Assembly: GCA_028713975.1 (NCBI GenBank)
Contig: JAQTNE010000008.1
Span: forward strand, 1-64,000
From: Sulfuricella sp.
GTDB lineage: Bacteria > Pseudomonadota > Gammaproteobacteria > Burkholderiales > Sulfuricellaceae
Direction of reading: 5' to 3'
DNA: 64,000 nt
Program-made: the position numbers and the translations under genes
In this document: in pieces, positions 47,912 to 56,980 of the stretch
How positions within the stretch are numbered: the first letter of the stretch is position 1
Layout of the letters: every line of letters begins with the position of its first letter
The notes under the pieces: model-generated
The model's input: only the letters and a program-made list of their open reading frames with translations
Databases searched by the model: none
Told to the model about the DNA's origin: nothing

Positions 47912-48307
47912 ATGCGACATTACGAAATTGTTTTTATCGTGCATCCCGACCAGAGCGAGCAGGTGCCCGCCATGGTCGAGCGTTACCGCACCCTGATTAC
48001 CTCCAAGAGCGGCCAGATCCATCGCCTTGAAGATTGGGGCCGCCGCCAGATGGCTTATCCGATCCAGAAGATGCACAAGGCACACTACGTGCTGATGAAC
48101 ATCGAGTGCGATCAGGAAACCCTGGACGAAATCGAACACGCTTTCAAATTCAACGATGCAGTGCTGCGCCACCTCACCATCCGCACCAAGGAAGCCGTGA
48201 CCACGCCTTCGCCGATGATGAAGGAAGACAGCCGCCTCCGTTCGCCGGAAGCTGCCGCACCTGTTGCCCCGGTCGAAGCCCCTGTCGCACAGGAAGCCGC
48301 CGCCTAA
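47912..48307 (+). CDS. rpsF: 30S ribosomal protein bS6
   Basis: A 131-residue protein starting [20 protein letters not shown], with [20 protein letters not shown] and [20 protein letters not shown], the ferredoxin-like S6 fold. It binds S18 on the 30S platform. The C-terminus carries an Ala/Pro/Val-rich extension. priB starts at the base after its stop codon. Confidence 0.97.
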   Translation: MRHYEIVFIVHPDQSEQVPAMVERYRTLITSKSGQIHRLEDWGRRQMAYPIQKMHKAHYVLMNIECDQETLDEIEHAFKFNDAVLRHLTIRTKEAVTTPSPMMKEDSRLRSPEAAAPVAPVEAPVAQEAAA

Positions 48308-48613
48308 GTGGAGCGCAACCAGGTTGTCCTGACCGGCCGAATCGCCGAGATGGATGCCTTGCGATACACCCCCGCCGGTTTGCCGTTGATGGCCTTCAGA
48401 ATAGGCCATATGTCCGAGCAGAGCGAAGCGGGATTCAAACGCAAGGTAGAGTGTGAAATCCCTGCGATAGTCATGGGAGATTCCGCCAAAACTGTAGCCG
48501 GTTGGAAAATCGGTGACAGCATCAAGGTAGATGGATTCCTGGCACGCAAGAGCCAGCACAGTCAGCAACTGGTGTTGCATTTGAACAGAATAGAATTGAT
48601 TGAGAAAGGTTAA
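48308..48613 (+). CDS. priB: Primosomal replication protein PriB
   Basis: A 101-residue OB-fold protein from GTG 48308 (GTG GAG CGC AAC). It shows [20 protein letters not shown] and [14 protein letters not shown] and ends [14 protein letters not shown]. PriB binds single-stranded DNA and PriA during replication restart. Location between rpsF and rpsR is characteristic of beta- and gammaproteobacteria. Confidence 0.94.
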   Translation: MERNQVVLTGRIAEMDALRYTPAGLPLMAFRIGHMSEQSEAGFKRKVECEIPAIVMGDSAKTVAGWKIGDSIKVDGFLARKSQHSQQLVLHLNRIELIEKG

Positions 48614-48615
48614 AA

Positions 48616-48882
48616 ATGGCACGTCCCACTACTAAAAAACCGACCCGGCCAACCAACCGTGGCGGTATGTTCAAGCGTCGCAAGTTTTGCAAATTTACCG
48701 CAGAAGGTATCAAGGAAGTCGATTACAAAGACACCGAGATTCTGAAGGATTTCATCGCGGAAAATGGCAAGATCATTCCTTGCCGCATTACCGGCACGAA
48801 AACCCGTTACCAGCGCCAGCTGGGCACCGCGATCAAGCGCGCCCGCTTCCTGGCATTGATTCCCTACACTGACCAGCACTAA
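48616..48882 (+). CDS. rpsR: 30S ribosomal protein bS18
   Basis: An 88-residue protein. After a basic start ([20 protein letters not shown]) come [40 protein letters not shown] and [11 protein letters not shown]. It partners S6 in the 30S platform and in the leader-RNA feedback proposed above. It lies two bases after priB. Confidence 0.97.
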   Translation: MARPTTKKPTRPTNRGGMFKRRKFCKFTAEGIKEVDYKDTEILKDFIAENGKIIPCRITGTKTRYQRQLGTAIKRARFLALIPYTDQH

Positions 48883-48893
48883 GGAGACACCAG

Positions 48894-49343
48894 ATGCAAC
48901 TGATTTTATTGGAAAAGGTTGTCAACCTCGGTCAACTGGGCGACATCGTTAAAGTCAAGGACGGCTACGGTCGCAATTTCCTGATCCCGCAGGGCAAGGC
49001 CAAGCGCGCGACGGAAAAGAACAAGGCTGAGTTTGAAGTGCGTCGCGCTGAACTGGAAAAGCAGCAAGCTGCGATTCTGGCTGATGCAACTGCACGTGCC
49101 GCCAAGCTTGAAGGCATCACTGTGACCATCGCCCAGAAAGCCGGTGTGGATGGCCGCCTGTTCGGTTCCGTGACCAACACCGACATCGCCGATGCGCTGA
49201 AAATTCAGGGCTTTGAAGTTGTCAAAGCCGACATCCGCATGCCTACCGGCCATCTCAAGATGATCGGCGACTACCCAATCGTCGTGGCATTGCACCACGA
49301 TGCGATCGCCAACATCACGGTTACCGTGCAAGGCGCAAGCTAA
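48894..49343 (+). CDS. rplI: 50S ribosomal protein bL9
   Basis: A 149-residue protein. The N-terminal domain is [20 protein letters not shown] with [18 protein letters not shown] long connecting helix ([20 protein letters not shown]) leads to the C-terminal 23S-binding domain ([20 protein letters not shown]). AAGGAGACACC precedes the ATG. Last gene of the operon. Confidence 0.97.
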   Translation: MQLILLEKVVNLGQLGDIVKVKDGYGRNFLIPQGKAKRATEKNKAEFEVRRAELEKQQAAILADATARAAKLEGITVTIAQKAGVDGRLFGSVTNTDIADALKIQGFEVVKADIRMPTGHLKMIGDYPIVVALHHDAIANITVTVQGAS

Positions 49344-49366
49344 GACTCGGGTTGTTCCAGCAAAAA

Positions 49367-49395
49367 GGGGCTGCGCTTGCAGCCCCTTTTTCTTT
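49367..49395 (+). terminator. Rho-independent terminator after rplI
   Basis: Perfect 8-bp stem GGGGCTGC (49367-49374) and GCAGCCCC (49379-49386), loop GCTT, extended by A/T pairing and followed by TTTTTCTTT. Confidence 0.93.
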
Positions 49396-49528
49396 AGTGC
49401 CTTCCGCTACGGTATACTTCCTTTTTTAATGTTTGTGCTCCGGGCCTTGCCGTCTCTGAATGAGGCGCTTGCTTGATAATCCACGGCTTTGAATGTCGGG
49501 ATAATTTAACTAGGGCGTGAAAGATCGT

Positions 49529-50902
49529 ATGAATGATCAACAGCTTGATGCGCTCAAACTGCCTCCCCATTCGGTTGAGGCGGAGCAGTCCGTGCTGGGC
49601 GGCCTGCTGCTCGACAACAGTGCGTGGGAAAAAATCGCCGATCTGGTCACCGAGGCGGATTTCTACCGCCACGACCACCGCCTGATTTACCGCCACATCA
49701 GCAAACTGATTGACCATGGTAAGCCGGCGGACGTCATCACCATTGCCGAGTCATTGGAGAACAGTGCCAAGCTGGGCGATGTCGGCGGGCTGGCTTACCT
49801 CGGTGCGCTGGCGCAAAACACCCCAAGTGCCGCCAATATTCGTCGTTACGCCGAAATCGTGCGGGAGCGCGCCGTGCTGCGCCAGCTGGTCGAAGTCGGC
49901 AGTGGCATCGCGGAAGATGCGCTTAACCCGTCCGGGCGCTCGATGGCGCAATTGCTCGACGAGGCGGAATCGAAGGTGTTTGAGATTGCCGAAGCGGGTG
50001 CTCGCGGCAAGCAGGGGTTCATGGAAATTCAGCCGCTGCTGACCCAAGTGGTGGAACGCATCGACATGCTGTTCCAGCGCGAGAACCCGAATGACGTCAC
50101 CGGCCTGCCGACCGGTTTTGCCGATCTCGACGAAAAAACTTCCGGCCTTCAGCCCGGCGACCTGATCATCGTCGCTGGCCGGCCGAGTATGGGAAAGACC
50201 GCGTTTTCCATCAATATTGCCGAAAACGTAGCGATCCAGACCGGGATGCCGGTGGCAGTGTTCAGTATGGAAATGGCGGGTACCCAGCTGGTGACGCGGA
50301 TGCTGGGCTCCATCGGTCGTCTCGACCAGCATCGGGTGCGCACCGGGCGCTTGCAGGACGAAGACTGGCAGAAACTGACCTATGCCGTCGGCAAACTCAA
50401 CGATGCGCCGATCCATATCGACGAAAGCGCCGCCCTCAGTGTGCTCGACCTGCGCGCCAGGGCGCGCCGCCTGCATCGCCAGTGCGGCAAGCTGGGCTTG
50501 ATCGTGATCGACTACCTGCAACTGATGAGCGGCAGCGGCAAGGGCGGCGGCGGTGAAAACCGCGCCACCGAAATTTCCGAAATCTCGCGCGGCTTAAAGG
50601 CGCTGGCCAAGGAGCTGGAAGTGCCGGTGATCGCGCTTTCCCAGCTTAATCGCAGCCTCGAGCAACGCCCCAACAAGCGTCCGGTGATGTCAGATTTGCG
50701 TGAATCCGGCGCCATCGAGCAGGATGCCGATCTGATTCTGTTCATCTACCGCGATGAAGTGTACAACCCGGATTCACCGGACAAGGGCAAGGCCGAGATC
50801 ATTATCGGCAAGCAGCGTAACGGCCCAATCGGCATGGTGCCGATGACCTTCATCGGCGAATACACCCGGTTCGAGAACTATGCCCACGGCGGATCATATT
50901 GA
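49529..50902 (+). CDS. dnaB: Replicative DNA helicase DnaB
   Basis: A 457-residue hexameric helicase from ATG 49529 (MNDQQLDALKLPPHSVEAEQ); a GTG at 49517 would add four residues. The N-terminal DnaG-interaction domain has SVLGGLLLDNSAWEK. The RecA-like motor has Walker A AGRPSMGKTAF, Walker B LIVIDYLQLM and ALSQLNRSLEQRPNKRPVMS. It unwinds the lagging-strand template at the fork. Confidence 0.97.
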   Translation: MNDQQLDALKLPPHSVEAEQSVLGGLLLDNSAWEKIADLVTEADFYRHDHRLIYRHISKLIDHGKPADVITIAESLENSAKLGDVGGLAYLGALAQNTPSAANIRRYAEIVRERAVLRQLVEVGSGIAEDALNPSGRSMAQLLDEAESKVFEIAEAGARGKQGFMEIQPLLTQVVERIDMLFQRENPNDVTGLPTGFADLDEKTSGLQPGDLIIVAGRPSMGKTAFSINIAENVAIQTGMPVAVFSMEMAGTQLVTRMLGSIGRLDQHRVRTGRLQDEDWQKLTYAVGKLNDAPIHIDESAALSVLDLRARARRLHRQCGKLGLIVIDYLQLMSGSGKGGGGENRATEISEISRGLKALAKELEVPVIALSQLNRSLEQRPNKRPVMSDLRESGAIEQDADLILFIYRDEVYNPDSPDKGKAEIIIGKQRNGPIGMVPMTFIGEYTRFENYAHGGSY

Positions 50903-50946
50903 TGCCGGGCATGAGTCCGCTGAAGCATTGACCCAAGACTAAAATA

Positions 50947-52014
50947 ATGCCCCGTCCGCTACAGGCTCATATTAATCTTGCCGCCTTGAGGCACAACCTC
51001 GGCGTGGCCCGCCGACACGCGCCGCAATCGCGCATGATGGCGGTAATCAAGGCCAACGGCTATGGCCACGGCGTGCTGCGTGCAGCCCGTGCGCTCGACG
51101 GTGCCGATGGCTTCGCCGTACTCAACGTGAGCGAGGCGGTGGCGCTGCGCGAGGCGGGTTTCAACCAGACTATTTTGTTGCTGGAAGGTTTCTTCAGCGC
51201 GGATGAACTGCCGTCCCTGGCCGAACACCGACTGGCTACCGTGGTGCATTGCGCCAGACAGATCGAGCAACTCGAAGCGTCCGGCCTGCCGGTGAAGCTC
51301 GACGTATTCCTCAAGATCAACACCGGTATGAATCGCCTCGGTTTCAGGCCGGAGGTCTTCACTGCCGTTCTCGACCGGCTCCAGTCCTGCCCTTCAATCG
51401 GCAAAATCACGCTGATGACCCATTTCGCCAGCGCCGACGAAGCGCCGGGGATCGCGGCGCAACTGGCCTGCTTCGACGGCCTTGCCACCGGGCGCGAGAT
51501 GCCGCGCTGCCTGGCCAATTCCGCCGCCATTCTGCGCCACCCGGCCGCACATGGCGACTGGGTGCGCCCCGGCATCATGCTGTACGGTTCGTCGCCGTTT
51601 GCCGATGAAAGTGCGGCAAGCCTCGGGCTGAAGCCGGTGATGACGCTGCGCAGCCGGATTATCGCAGCACAGGAACTGGAAGAGGGCGACGCAGTGGGCT
51701 ATGGCGCGACTTACCGGGCGACTAAGCCGATGCACGTCGGCATTGTCGCCTGCGGCTATGCCGACGGCTATCCGCGCCATGCCCCGACCGGCACGCCGGT
51801 TCTAGTCAACGGTGTGCGCAGCCGCATTTTGGGGCGAGTCTCGATGGATATGCTGTGCGTGGATATCACCGGCCATCATGGCGTCCATGTCGGCAGCCCG
51901 GTGACCCTGTGGGGCGAAGGCTTGGCGGTGGACGAAGTCGCTGCTGCCGCCGGCACCATCGGCTACGAACTGCTGTGCGCGCTGGCACCAAGGGTGCCGG
52001 TGATTGAGGGGTGA
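50947..52014 (+). CDS. alr: Alanine racemase
   Basis: A 355-residue PLP enzyme that makes D-alanine for peptidoglycan. The PLP lysine is K35 in MAVIKANGYGHG. The second catalytic region is VGYGATYRATKPMHVGIVAC with the tyrosine in GYGATYRA, and GRVSMDMLCVDIT follows. It lies 44 bases after dnaB, a common order, and is probably co-transcribed. Confidence 0.95.
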   Translation: MPRPLQAHINLAALRHNLGVARRHAPQSRMMAVIKANGYGHGVLRAARALDGADGFAVLNVSEAVALREAGFNQTILLLEGFFSADELPSLAEHRLATVVHCARQIEQLEASGLPVKLDVFLKINTGMNRLGFRPEVFTAVLDRLQSCPSIGKITLMTHFASADEAPGIAAQLACFDGLATGREMPRCLANSAAILRHPAAHGDWVRPGIMLYGSSPFADESAASLGLKPVMTLRSRIIAAQELEEGDAVGYGATYRATKPMHVGIVACGYADGYPRHAPTGTPVLVNGVRSRILGRVSMDMLCVDITGHHGVHVGSPVTLWGEGLAVDEVAAAAGTIGYELLCALAPRVPVIEG

Positions 52015-52021
52015 TTTACTT

Positions 52022-52041
52022 CTACATATTGCGATGTGTAG
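52022..52041. promoter_or_regulatory. Candidate operator of the VapBC pair
   Basis: Inverted repeat CTACATAT (52022-52029) and ATGTGTAG (52034-52041) with a TGCG centre, 7 of 8 pairs, 30 bases before the antitoxin ATG. Suitable for binding by a VapB dimer. Confidence 0.55.
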
Positions 52042-52071
52042 AATGGGTGTATTGACAAAGGAGGCGGCAAC

Positions 52072-52272
52072 ATGGCGACCAATCTGGCAATTGATGACAC
52101 CCTGATCGAGTCTGCACGGCAATTGGGGCATCACCGCACCAAACGCGAAGCGGTGACGCAAGCCTTGCAGGAATACATCGAGCGGCTTGAACAGCAGGAA
52201 ATCATCGGCGATTTCGGCACCATCGAGTATGAGCCGGATTACGATTACAAGAAGCAGCGCAACGCGGCGTGA
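52072..52272 (+). CDS. VapB-type antitoxin
   Basis: A 66-residue protein with the VapB pattern NLAIDDTLIESARQLGHHRT followed by KREAVTQALQEYIERLEQQE. The acidic C-terminus (DFGTIEYEPDYDYKKQ) likely covers the toxin site. AGGAGGCGGCAAC precedes the ATG. It overlaps the toxin by GTGA. Confidence 0.87.
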   Translation: MATNLAIDDTLIESARQLGHHRTKREAVTQALQEYIERLEQQEIIGDFGTIEYEPDYDYKKQRNAA

Positions 52273-52676
52273 AGGTCATCGTCGATACCTCGGTATGGTC
52301 GCTGGCATTGCGCCGTGACAGCCAGGGCGAGTCAGCCGGCATCGTGGCCGAACTAGAAAAACTGATCCAGGATTACCGTGTCGTGATGCTCGGCCCGATC
52401 CGCCAGGAACTGCTGTCCGGCATTCGCCATGCAGTACAATTCGAGCGCCTGCGCGACAGGTTGCAGGTCTTTCCCGATTTGCGCCTGGCCGAGGCTGATT
52501 TCGAGACCGCCGCGCAGTTTTTCAACCAGTGTCGCGCCAAGGGCATTCAAGGATCGAATACGGATTTTCTCATCTGTGCCGCAGCGGTGCGGCGGAATAT
52601 GGCGATATTCACCACCGACAAGGATTTTGCGCTGTTTGGCGGGCATCTGGATATACGGTTGCACGAAGTGAGATAG
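52269..52676 (+). CDS. VapC-type PIN ribonuclease toxin
   Basis: A 135-residue PIN protein from GTG 52269 (overlapping the antitoxin stop). Acidic residues are visible in IVDTSVWSLALRR (D6), IRQELLSGI, GSNTDFLICAAA and FTTDKDFALF. Many VapC toxins cut initiator tRNA or rRNA. It lies between alr and radA and looks like an inserted module in a housekeeping stretch. Confidence 0.9.
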   Translation: MKVIVDTSVWSLALRRDSQGESAGIVAELEKLIQDYRVVMLGPIRQELLSGIRHAVQFERLRDRLQVFPDLRLAEADFETAAQFFNQCRAKGIQGSNTDFLICAAAVRRNMAIFTTDKDFALFGGHLDIRLHEVR

Positions 52677-52683
52677 CTGAACC

Positions 52684-54039
52684 ATGGCCAAACAAAAATC
52701 TATCTATTCCTGCACCGAATGCGGCGGCCAAGTGCCGAAGTGGCAGGGCCAATGCCCGCATTGCATGGCGTGGAACACGCTGGTGGAAACCGTTGCCGAA
52801 ACGGCTACGACCAACCGCTACAACGCGCTAGCCAATACCAGCCAGGTGCAGCAGTTGTCCGAGGTGGAGGCGCATGAAACGCCGCGTCAGCCCACCGGCA
52901 TCGCGGAGTTCGATCGCGTGCTGGGTGGCGGGCTGGTGCCGGGCGGGGTGGTGCTGATCGGCGGCGACCCCGGCATCGGCAAGTCCACCCTGCTGTTGCA
53001 GGCACTGTGCCACCTGAGCACGCACAAGAAGGTGCTGTATGTCAGCGGCGAGGAGTCGGCGCAGCAGATCGCCTTGCGTGCCCAGCGGCTGGCGCTAGAG
53101 GCTGGGCCGGTGCAGTTGCTGGCGGAGATCCAGCTGGAAAAAATCAGCGCCACGCTGCTGGCGCAGAAGCCCGATGTGGCGGTGATCGATTCGATCCAGA
53201 CCGTCTATTCCGAAGCCTTGCAGTCGGCTCCCGGCAGCGTGGCGCAGGTGCGTGAGTGTGCCGCCCAGTTGACCCGCCTGGCCAAGCAGGCAGGCATCAC
53301 CGTGATCCTGGTCGGCCATGTGACCAAGGAGGGCACGCTGGCGGGGCCGCGGGTGCTGGAGCATATCGTCGATACGGTGCTGTATTTCGAGGGCGATAGC
53401 AATTCCAGTTTCCGCCTGATCCGCGCTTTCAAGAACCGCTTCGGCGCGGTCAACGAGTTGGGTGTGTTCGCCATGACCGAGAAGGGTTTGCGCGAGGTGA
53501 GCAATCCTTCCGCGCTGTTCCTCTCGCACCACGGCCAGGATGTGGCCGGCTCGTGCGTGATGGTGACGCAGGAGGGGACGCGACCGCTGCTGGTGGAGAT
53601 TCAGGCGCTGGTGGACGAGGCCCATGCCCCCAATCCGCGCCGCCTGTCGGTGGGGCTGGAGCAGAACCGTCTGGCGATGCTGCTGGCGGTGCTGCACCGC
53701 CATGCGGGGGTGGCGTGTTTCGATCAGGACGTGTTCGTCAACGCCGTCGGCGGGGTCAGGATCACCGAACCGGCTGCCGATCTGGCGGTGCTGCTGGCGA
53801 TTGTGTCGAGCCTGCGCAACCGACCGCTGCCGCAGAAGCTGGTGGTGTTCGGCGAAATCGGTCTGGCCGGCGAAGTGCGCCCGGTGCAGCGCGGCCAGGA
53901 GCGCCTCAAGGAGGCCGCCAAGCTGGGCTTTACTCATGCGGTGATTCCCAAGGGCAACAAGCCGAAGCAGGCGATTGCCGGCATGGAGGTGGTGGCGGTG
54001 GAGCGGCTGGACGAGGCGGTGGCATATTGTCGGGGATGA
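52684..54039 (+). CDS. radA: DNA repair ATPase/helicase RadA
   Basis: A 451-residue RecA-like protein. The zinc finger has cysteines at residues 10, 13, 24 and 27 (CTECGGQVPKW, QCPHC). It has Walker A GGDPGIGKST, the RadA-specific KNRFG, and a Lon-like C-terminal domain (GGVRITEPAADLAVLLAIVS). RadA processes recombination intermediates by extending strand exchange. The FHA gene begins 67 bases after its stop. Confidence 0.96.
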   Translation: MAKQKSIYSCTECGGQVPKWQGQCPHCMAWNTLVETVAETATTNRYNALANTSQVQQLSEVEAHETPRQPTGIAEFDRVLGGGLVPGGVVLIGGDPGIGKSTLLLQALCHLSTHKKVLYVSGEESAQQIALRAQRLALEAGPVQLLAEIQLEKISATLLAQKPDVAVIDSIQTVYSEALQSAPGSVAQVRECAAQLTRLAKQAGITVILVGHVTKEGTLAGPRVLEHIVDTVLYFEGDSNSSFRLIRAFKNRFGAVNELGVFAMTEKGLREVSNPSALFLSHHGQDVAGSCVMVTQEGTRPLLVEIQALVDEAHAPNPRRLSVGLEQNRLAMLLAVLHRHAGVACFDQDVFVNAVGGVRITEPAADLAVLLAIVSSLRNRPLPQKLVVFGEIGLAGEVRPVQRGQERLKEAAKLGFTHAVIPKGNKPKQAIAGMEVVAVERLDEAVAYCRG

Positions 54040-54106
54040 GGTTAAATGACAACATAATCCCGCCAAGGGATATTTGTATTTTGGACGCCAGGCGCGGAGC
54101 CGCAAG

Positions 54107-54856
54107 ATGTCAAAATTGCTAGTCTATCTGGATGGAAACCTGGTCGGTGAGCAGCGGCTCGACCGTGAGCGCATCATGATTGGGCGCAAGCCGGACAACG
54201 ACCTGCAACTGGCGCATGACGCGGTGAGCGGGAACCATGCCGCGATCGTCACGATCCGCAACGATTCCTTTCTGGAAGACCTGGACAGTACCAATGGCAC
54301 CAAAGTCAACGGCAAAAGCATCAAGAAATGCCTGCTGCGCGATGGCGACGAAATCAAGCTGGCAAGACATGTCCTGAAATACGTGTTTGAACCTCTCGAG
54401 ATCAAGCCGGAAGACGATACCAGCGTTTCCGATGCGCGCCACCATCTCGAAAATCTTGCCCAGAGCGCCAACGATACACCGCCCACCCACAAGGATTTGA
54501 AACAAACGCCAACTTTTTTATCGGCTATGCCGCAGACCCTTCCCGGCGGCAATTTGCCAGGGAGAGCGGCTTCCGGAGAAATGCCGCTGGCGGGTTTGCA
54601 GATTTTAAGCGGGGTTGGCGTTGGCACGGAAATAGATTTGAGCCGAACCATGACCACGCTGGGCAAGCCCGGTATACAGGTGGCGGTGATCACGCGCCAT
54701 CCGGAAGGTTACACCCTGGGCCACCTGGAAGGGTCGGCGCTGCTCTTGAATGGCACGGCTATCGATGGGGAGCCGCATGCGCTGGAAAACCGCGATATTG
54801 TCGAAATCGCCGGGATCAAGCTGGAATTCTGCCTGAAAGGAATTTCCTCCCTTTGA
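54107..54856 (+). CDS. FHA-domain protein
   Basis: A 249-residue cytosolic protein from ATG 54107, chosen for GGAG eight bases upstream. The N-terminal FHA domain keeps the phosphothreonine-binding landmarks: IGRKPDNDLQL, SGNHA, and DSTNGTKVNGK. A disordered linker (about residues 115-165) leads to a second, degenerate FHA-like domain (ILSGVGVGTEIDLSR, LGKPGIQVAVITRHPEGYTL, LLNGTAIDGEPHALENRDIV). No kinase is adjacent. The link to radA is positional only. Confidence 0.82.
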   Translation: MSKLLVYLDGNLVGEQRLDRERIMIGRKPDNDLQLAHDAVSGNHAAIVTIRNDSFLEDLDSTNGTKVNGKSIKKCLLRDGDEIKLARHVLKYVFEPLEIKPEDDTSVSDARHHLENLAQSANDTPPTHKDLKQTPTFLSAMPQTLPGGNLPGRAASGEMPLAGLQILSGVGVGTEIDLSRTMTTLGKPGIQVAVITRHPEGYTLGHLEGSALLLNGTAIDGEPHALENRDIVEIAGIKLEFCLKGISSL

Positions 54857-54876
54857 AAAGGGGGAAGTGGATAGTC

Positions 54877-55623
54877 CTATTCCTGTCCGGCTTCGATCAC
54901 CTGGCCGCTGGTGCCGCAGCTGTCCTGCCCCATCAGATAGAGGTAGAGCGGCATCAGGGTTTCTGCCTTGGGCAGGTTGTCCCGGTTCTCGCCGGGAAAG
55001 GTGCGGGTGCGTTGCGGCGACTGCACCGGGCCGGGCACCACCGCATTGATGCGCAGATTGGGGTGAACCTCCATTTCCTGTGCCCAGATTTTAACCAATG
55101 CTTCGATCCCGCTTTTGGCAACGGCGAAGCCGCCCCAATAAGCGGTCGGCACATGGCCGTGGGTTTCCGAAGTCATCAGGATCGAGGCGTCCGGCGCGGC
55201 TTTCAGCAACGGCAGGCAGGCACGGGTCAGGGCGAAAGGCGCGGCCAGATTGACGCGCAATAGCGATAGCCACTGTTCCATATTCTGGTCTTCCAGCGGT
55301 TGGGGCCGGTCGATCTTGGCGGCGTTATGCAGGATGCCGTCAAGCCGCCCCAGTTGCTGCTCAATGGCTAGAGCCATGGCTTCATAATCTTTACCCTCGG
55401 CTTTTTCCAGGTTGAGCGGGAAAATGGCGGCCTGCGGGCCGCCCGCAGCCTCGATCTCGTCATATACCGCTTCCAGTTTTTTCACCGAACGGCCATGCAG
55501 GATCACCGTGGCACCGTGTGCGGCAAAGGTGAGTGCGGCGGTTTTGCCGATGCCCTGGCCCGCTCCGGTGATGAGGATGACGCGATCCTTGAGCAGGTCT
55601 TGAGAGGCTTGGTAATTTTTCAT
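54877..55623 (-). CDS. YciK-like short-chain dehydrogenase with altered active site
   Basis: A 248-residue protein from ATG 55623, which overlaps the hpnE stop (ATGA); the frame is open far upstream but that part is inside hpnE. The NAD(P) motif GAGQGIGK is near residue 20, followed by LHNAAKID (NNAG equivalent) and the serine region SILMTSETHGHV. The expected Tyr of YxxxK is Phe in GGFAVAKSG; the lysine is kept. The family is YciK-type SDR of unknown substrate. The position after hpnCDE suggests co-transcription, not necessarily a hopanoid role. Confidence 0.85.
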   Translation of the reverse strand: MKNYQASQDLLKDRVILITGAGQGIGKTAALTFAAHGATVILHGRSVKKLEAVYDEIEAAGGPQAAIFPLNLEKAEGKDYEAMALAIEQQLGRLDGILHNAAKIDRPQPLEDQNMEQWLSLLRVNLAAPFALTRACLPLLKAAPDASILMTSETHGHVPTAYWGGFAVAKSGIEALVKIWAQEMEVHPNLRINAVVPGPVQSPQRTRTFPGENRDNLPKAETLMPLYLYLMGQDSCGTSGQVIEAGQE

Positions 55624-56906
55624 TGCGATTCCAGAATGAGTTTTGCGCATTTTACCCCACTTTGCACGGCGCCTTCGAGAGTGGCGGGGTAGTCGCCGGC
55701 GGTATAGTCGCCGGCCAGGTAGAAATTCCGTAACGGCGTGGCTTGGCCGGGCCGGTCGAGGTTCGGCATGCAGGCAAAAGTGGCGCGTTTTTCCGCGATT
55801 ACCTTGTGCCACAAAGGTTGTGGCAGATCGGGGATGGAGGCGCGCAGCTCGGCATCCACGCGCTGCGCCAGTTGGTCGTGATCCAGCGCCTGATGCGGGC
55901 CTTCCGCGCTGATCACGGCGCACATCAGCCCGGCTTCGCGCTTCATCTGGCCGTGATCGAACACCCACTGGGTGACGCCGCCGCATAACCCGATCATGGG
56001 GCGGGGCAGCCGGGTAGTTGCTGCGTATTGCAGGAACACGGTGTAAATCGGCTGGTAGCTGAAGCGGATCGTTTCGGCTGCCGCATCAGCCAGTTCCGGC
56101 AGATCGGCGACGAGTGTGGCAAGGCGTTGCGGCGGCACCGCGCAGATGATGCGGTCGTATTTTTTAATTCCCTCGCGAGTTTTCAGGGCAAAGCCATTCG
56201 CTTCTTTCTGGATCACCAGAACTGCTCGAGAAAGGGTCACATCGCCACCATGTTGCCTGATGAAAGCGGTCGCATATTCGGGAAAAAGGCGGGTGAGATC
56301 GACCAGCGGCAGTAGCATGTCGCTGTCCGTCCGGCTGCCGGCCAAACTGTCTCGCAGGGTGTTCAGGAATATCTGGGCTGAAGCGGTTGCCAGCGGGGTA
56401 TTGAGCGCGGCGACGCAGAGCGGCTCCCACAAGTAACGGCGCAGATTGCCGGTCTGTCCATGTTGCTCCAGCATCTCGGCAGCGCTGATGTCTTGCGGTA
56501 AACGGAAATTAAGGCGGCGCATCGCACTCATGAAGCGCACGGCAGAAAGCCGTTCGCCCCAGCCAAGGCCGCGCGCCGTGATCAGGCCAAGTGCCAGATG
56601 CAGCGGGGCGGGCAGCGGGGCTGCTTGCAGGCTGAAACGTCCCGGAATAACCAGTTGCAACGGCAGCCGCAGCAGCAGGGCAGCAGGGTCGACACCGGTC
56701 AGGCGCATCAGGCGCAGGGTCTCGTGGTAGGCGCCGAGGAAGATGTGCTGGCCGTTGTCCAGCGCCAGGCCGCGGTAATCTACCCGCCGCGCTCGCCCGC
56801 CCAGTTGTTTGGACGCCTCGAAAACGCTGACGGGGATGTTTTGCGCGGCCAGCTCTGCTGCGGCTGCCAGACCGGCGTAGCCGGCGCCGATGACCGCGAT
56901 TTTCAT
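55620..56906 (-). CDS. hpnE: Hydroxysqualene dehydroxylase HpnE
   Basis: A 428-residue FAD-dependent amine-oxidase/desaturase-like protein from ATG 56906 (MKIAVIGAGYAGLAAAAELA); a GTG at 56924 would add residues overlapping a repeat. The dinucleotide motif GAGYAGLAAA and FAD-contact regions (LGGRARRVDYRGLALDNGQH, YLAGDYTAGDYPATLEGAVQ) are present. In the HpnCDE route, HpnE reduces hydroxysqualene to squalene, the hopanoid precursor. Confidence 0.93.
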   Translation of the reverse strand: MKIAVIGAGYAGLAAAAELAAQNIPVSVFEASKQLGGRARRVDYRGLALDNGQHIFLGAYHETLRLMRLTGVDPAALLLRLPLQLVIPGRFSLQAAPLPAPLHLALGLITARGLGWGERLSAVRFMSAMRRLNFRLPQDISAAEMLEQHGQTGNLRRYLWEPLCVAALNTPLATASAQIFLNTLRDSLAGSRTDSDMLLPLVDLTRLFPEYATAFIRQHGGDVTLSRAVLVIQKEANGFALKTREGIKKYDRIICAVPPQRLATLVADLPELADAAAETIRFSYQPIYTVFLQYAATTRLPRPMIGLCGGVTQWVFDHGQMKREAGLMCAVISAEGPHQALDHDQLAQRVDAELRASIPDLPQPLWHKVIAEKRATFACMPNLDRPGQATPLRNFYLAGDYTAGDYPATLEGAVQSGVKCAKLILESQ

Positions 56907-56923
56907 CCGCTTAAGGTGAAACA

Positions 56924-56980
56924 CGCGAAGCGTACCTCGTCCCCCTCTCCCGCTTGCGGGAGAGGGTTAGGGGTGAGGGA
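56924..56980. repeat. Dispersed palindromic repeat, copy 5
   Basis: CGCGAAGCG, then CCCTCTCCCGC, TGCGGGAGAGGG, and TTAGGGGTGAGGGA. Matches copy 2 (in jetC) over its whole length. It lies between hpnD and hpnE, just before the hpnE start. Confidence 0.85.

Noticed and set aside
56907-56924. GTG start for hpnE adding MFHLKR
   Set aside because: The extension runs to the edge of a dispersed repeat and lacks family similarity; ATG 56906 directly precedes the FAD-binding motif.
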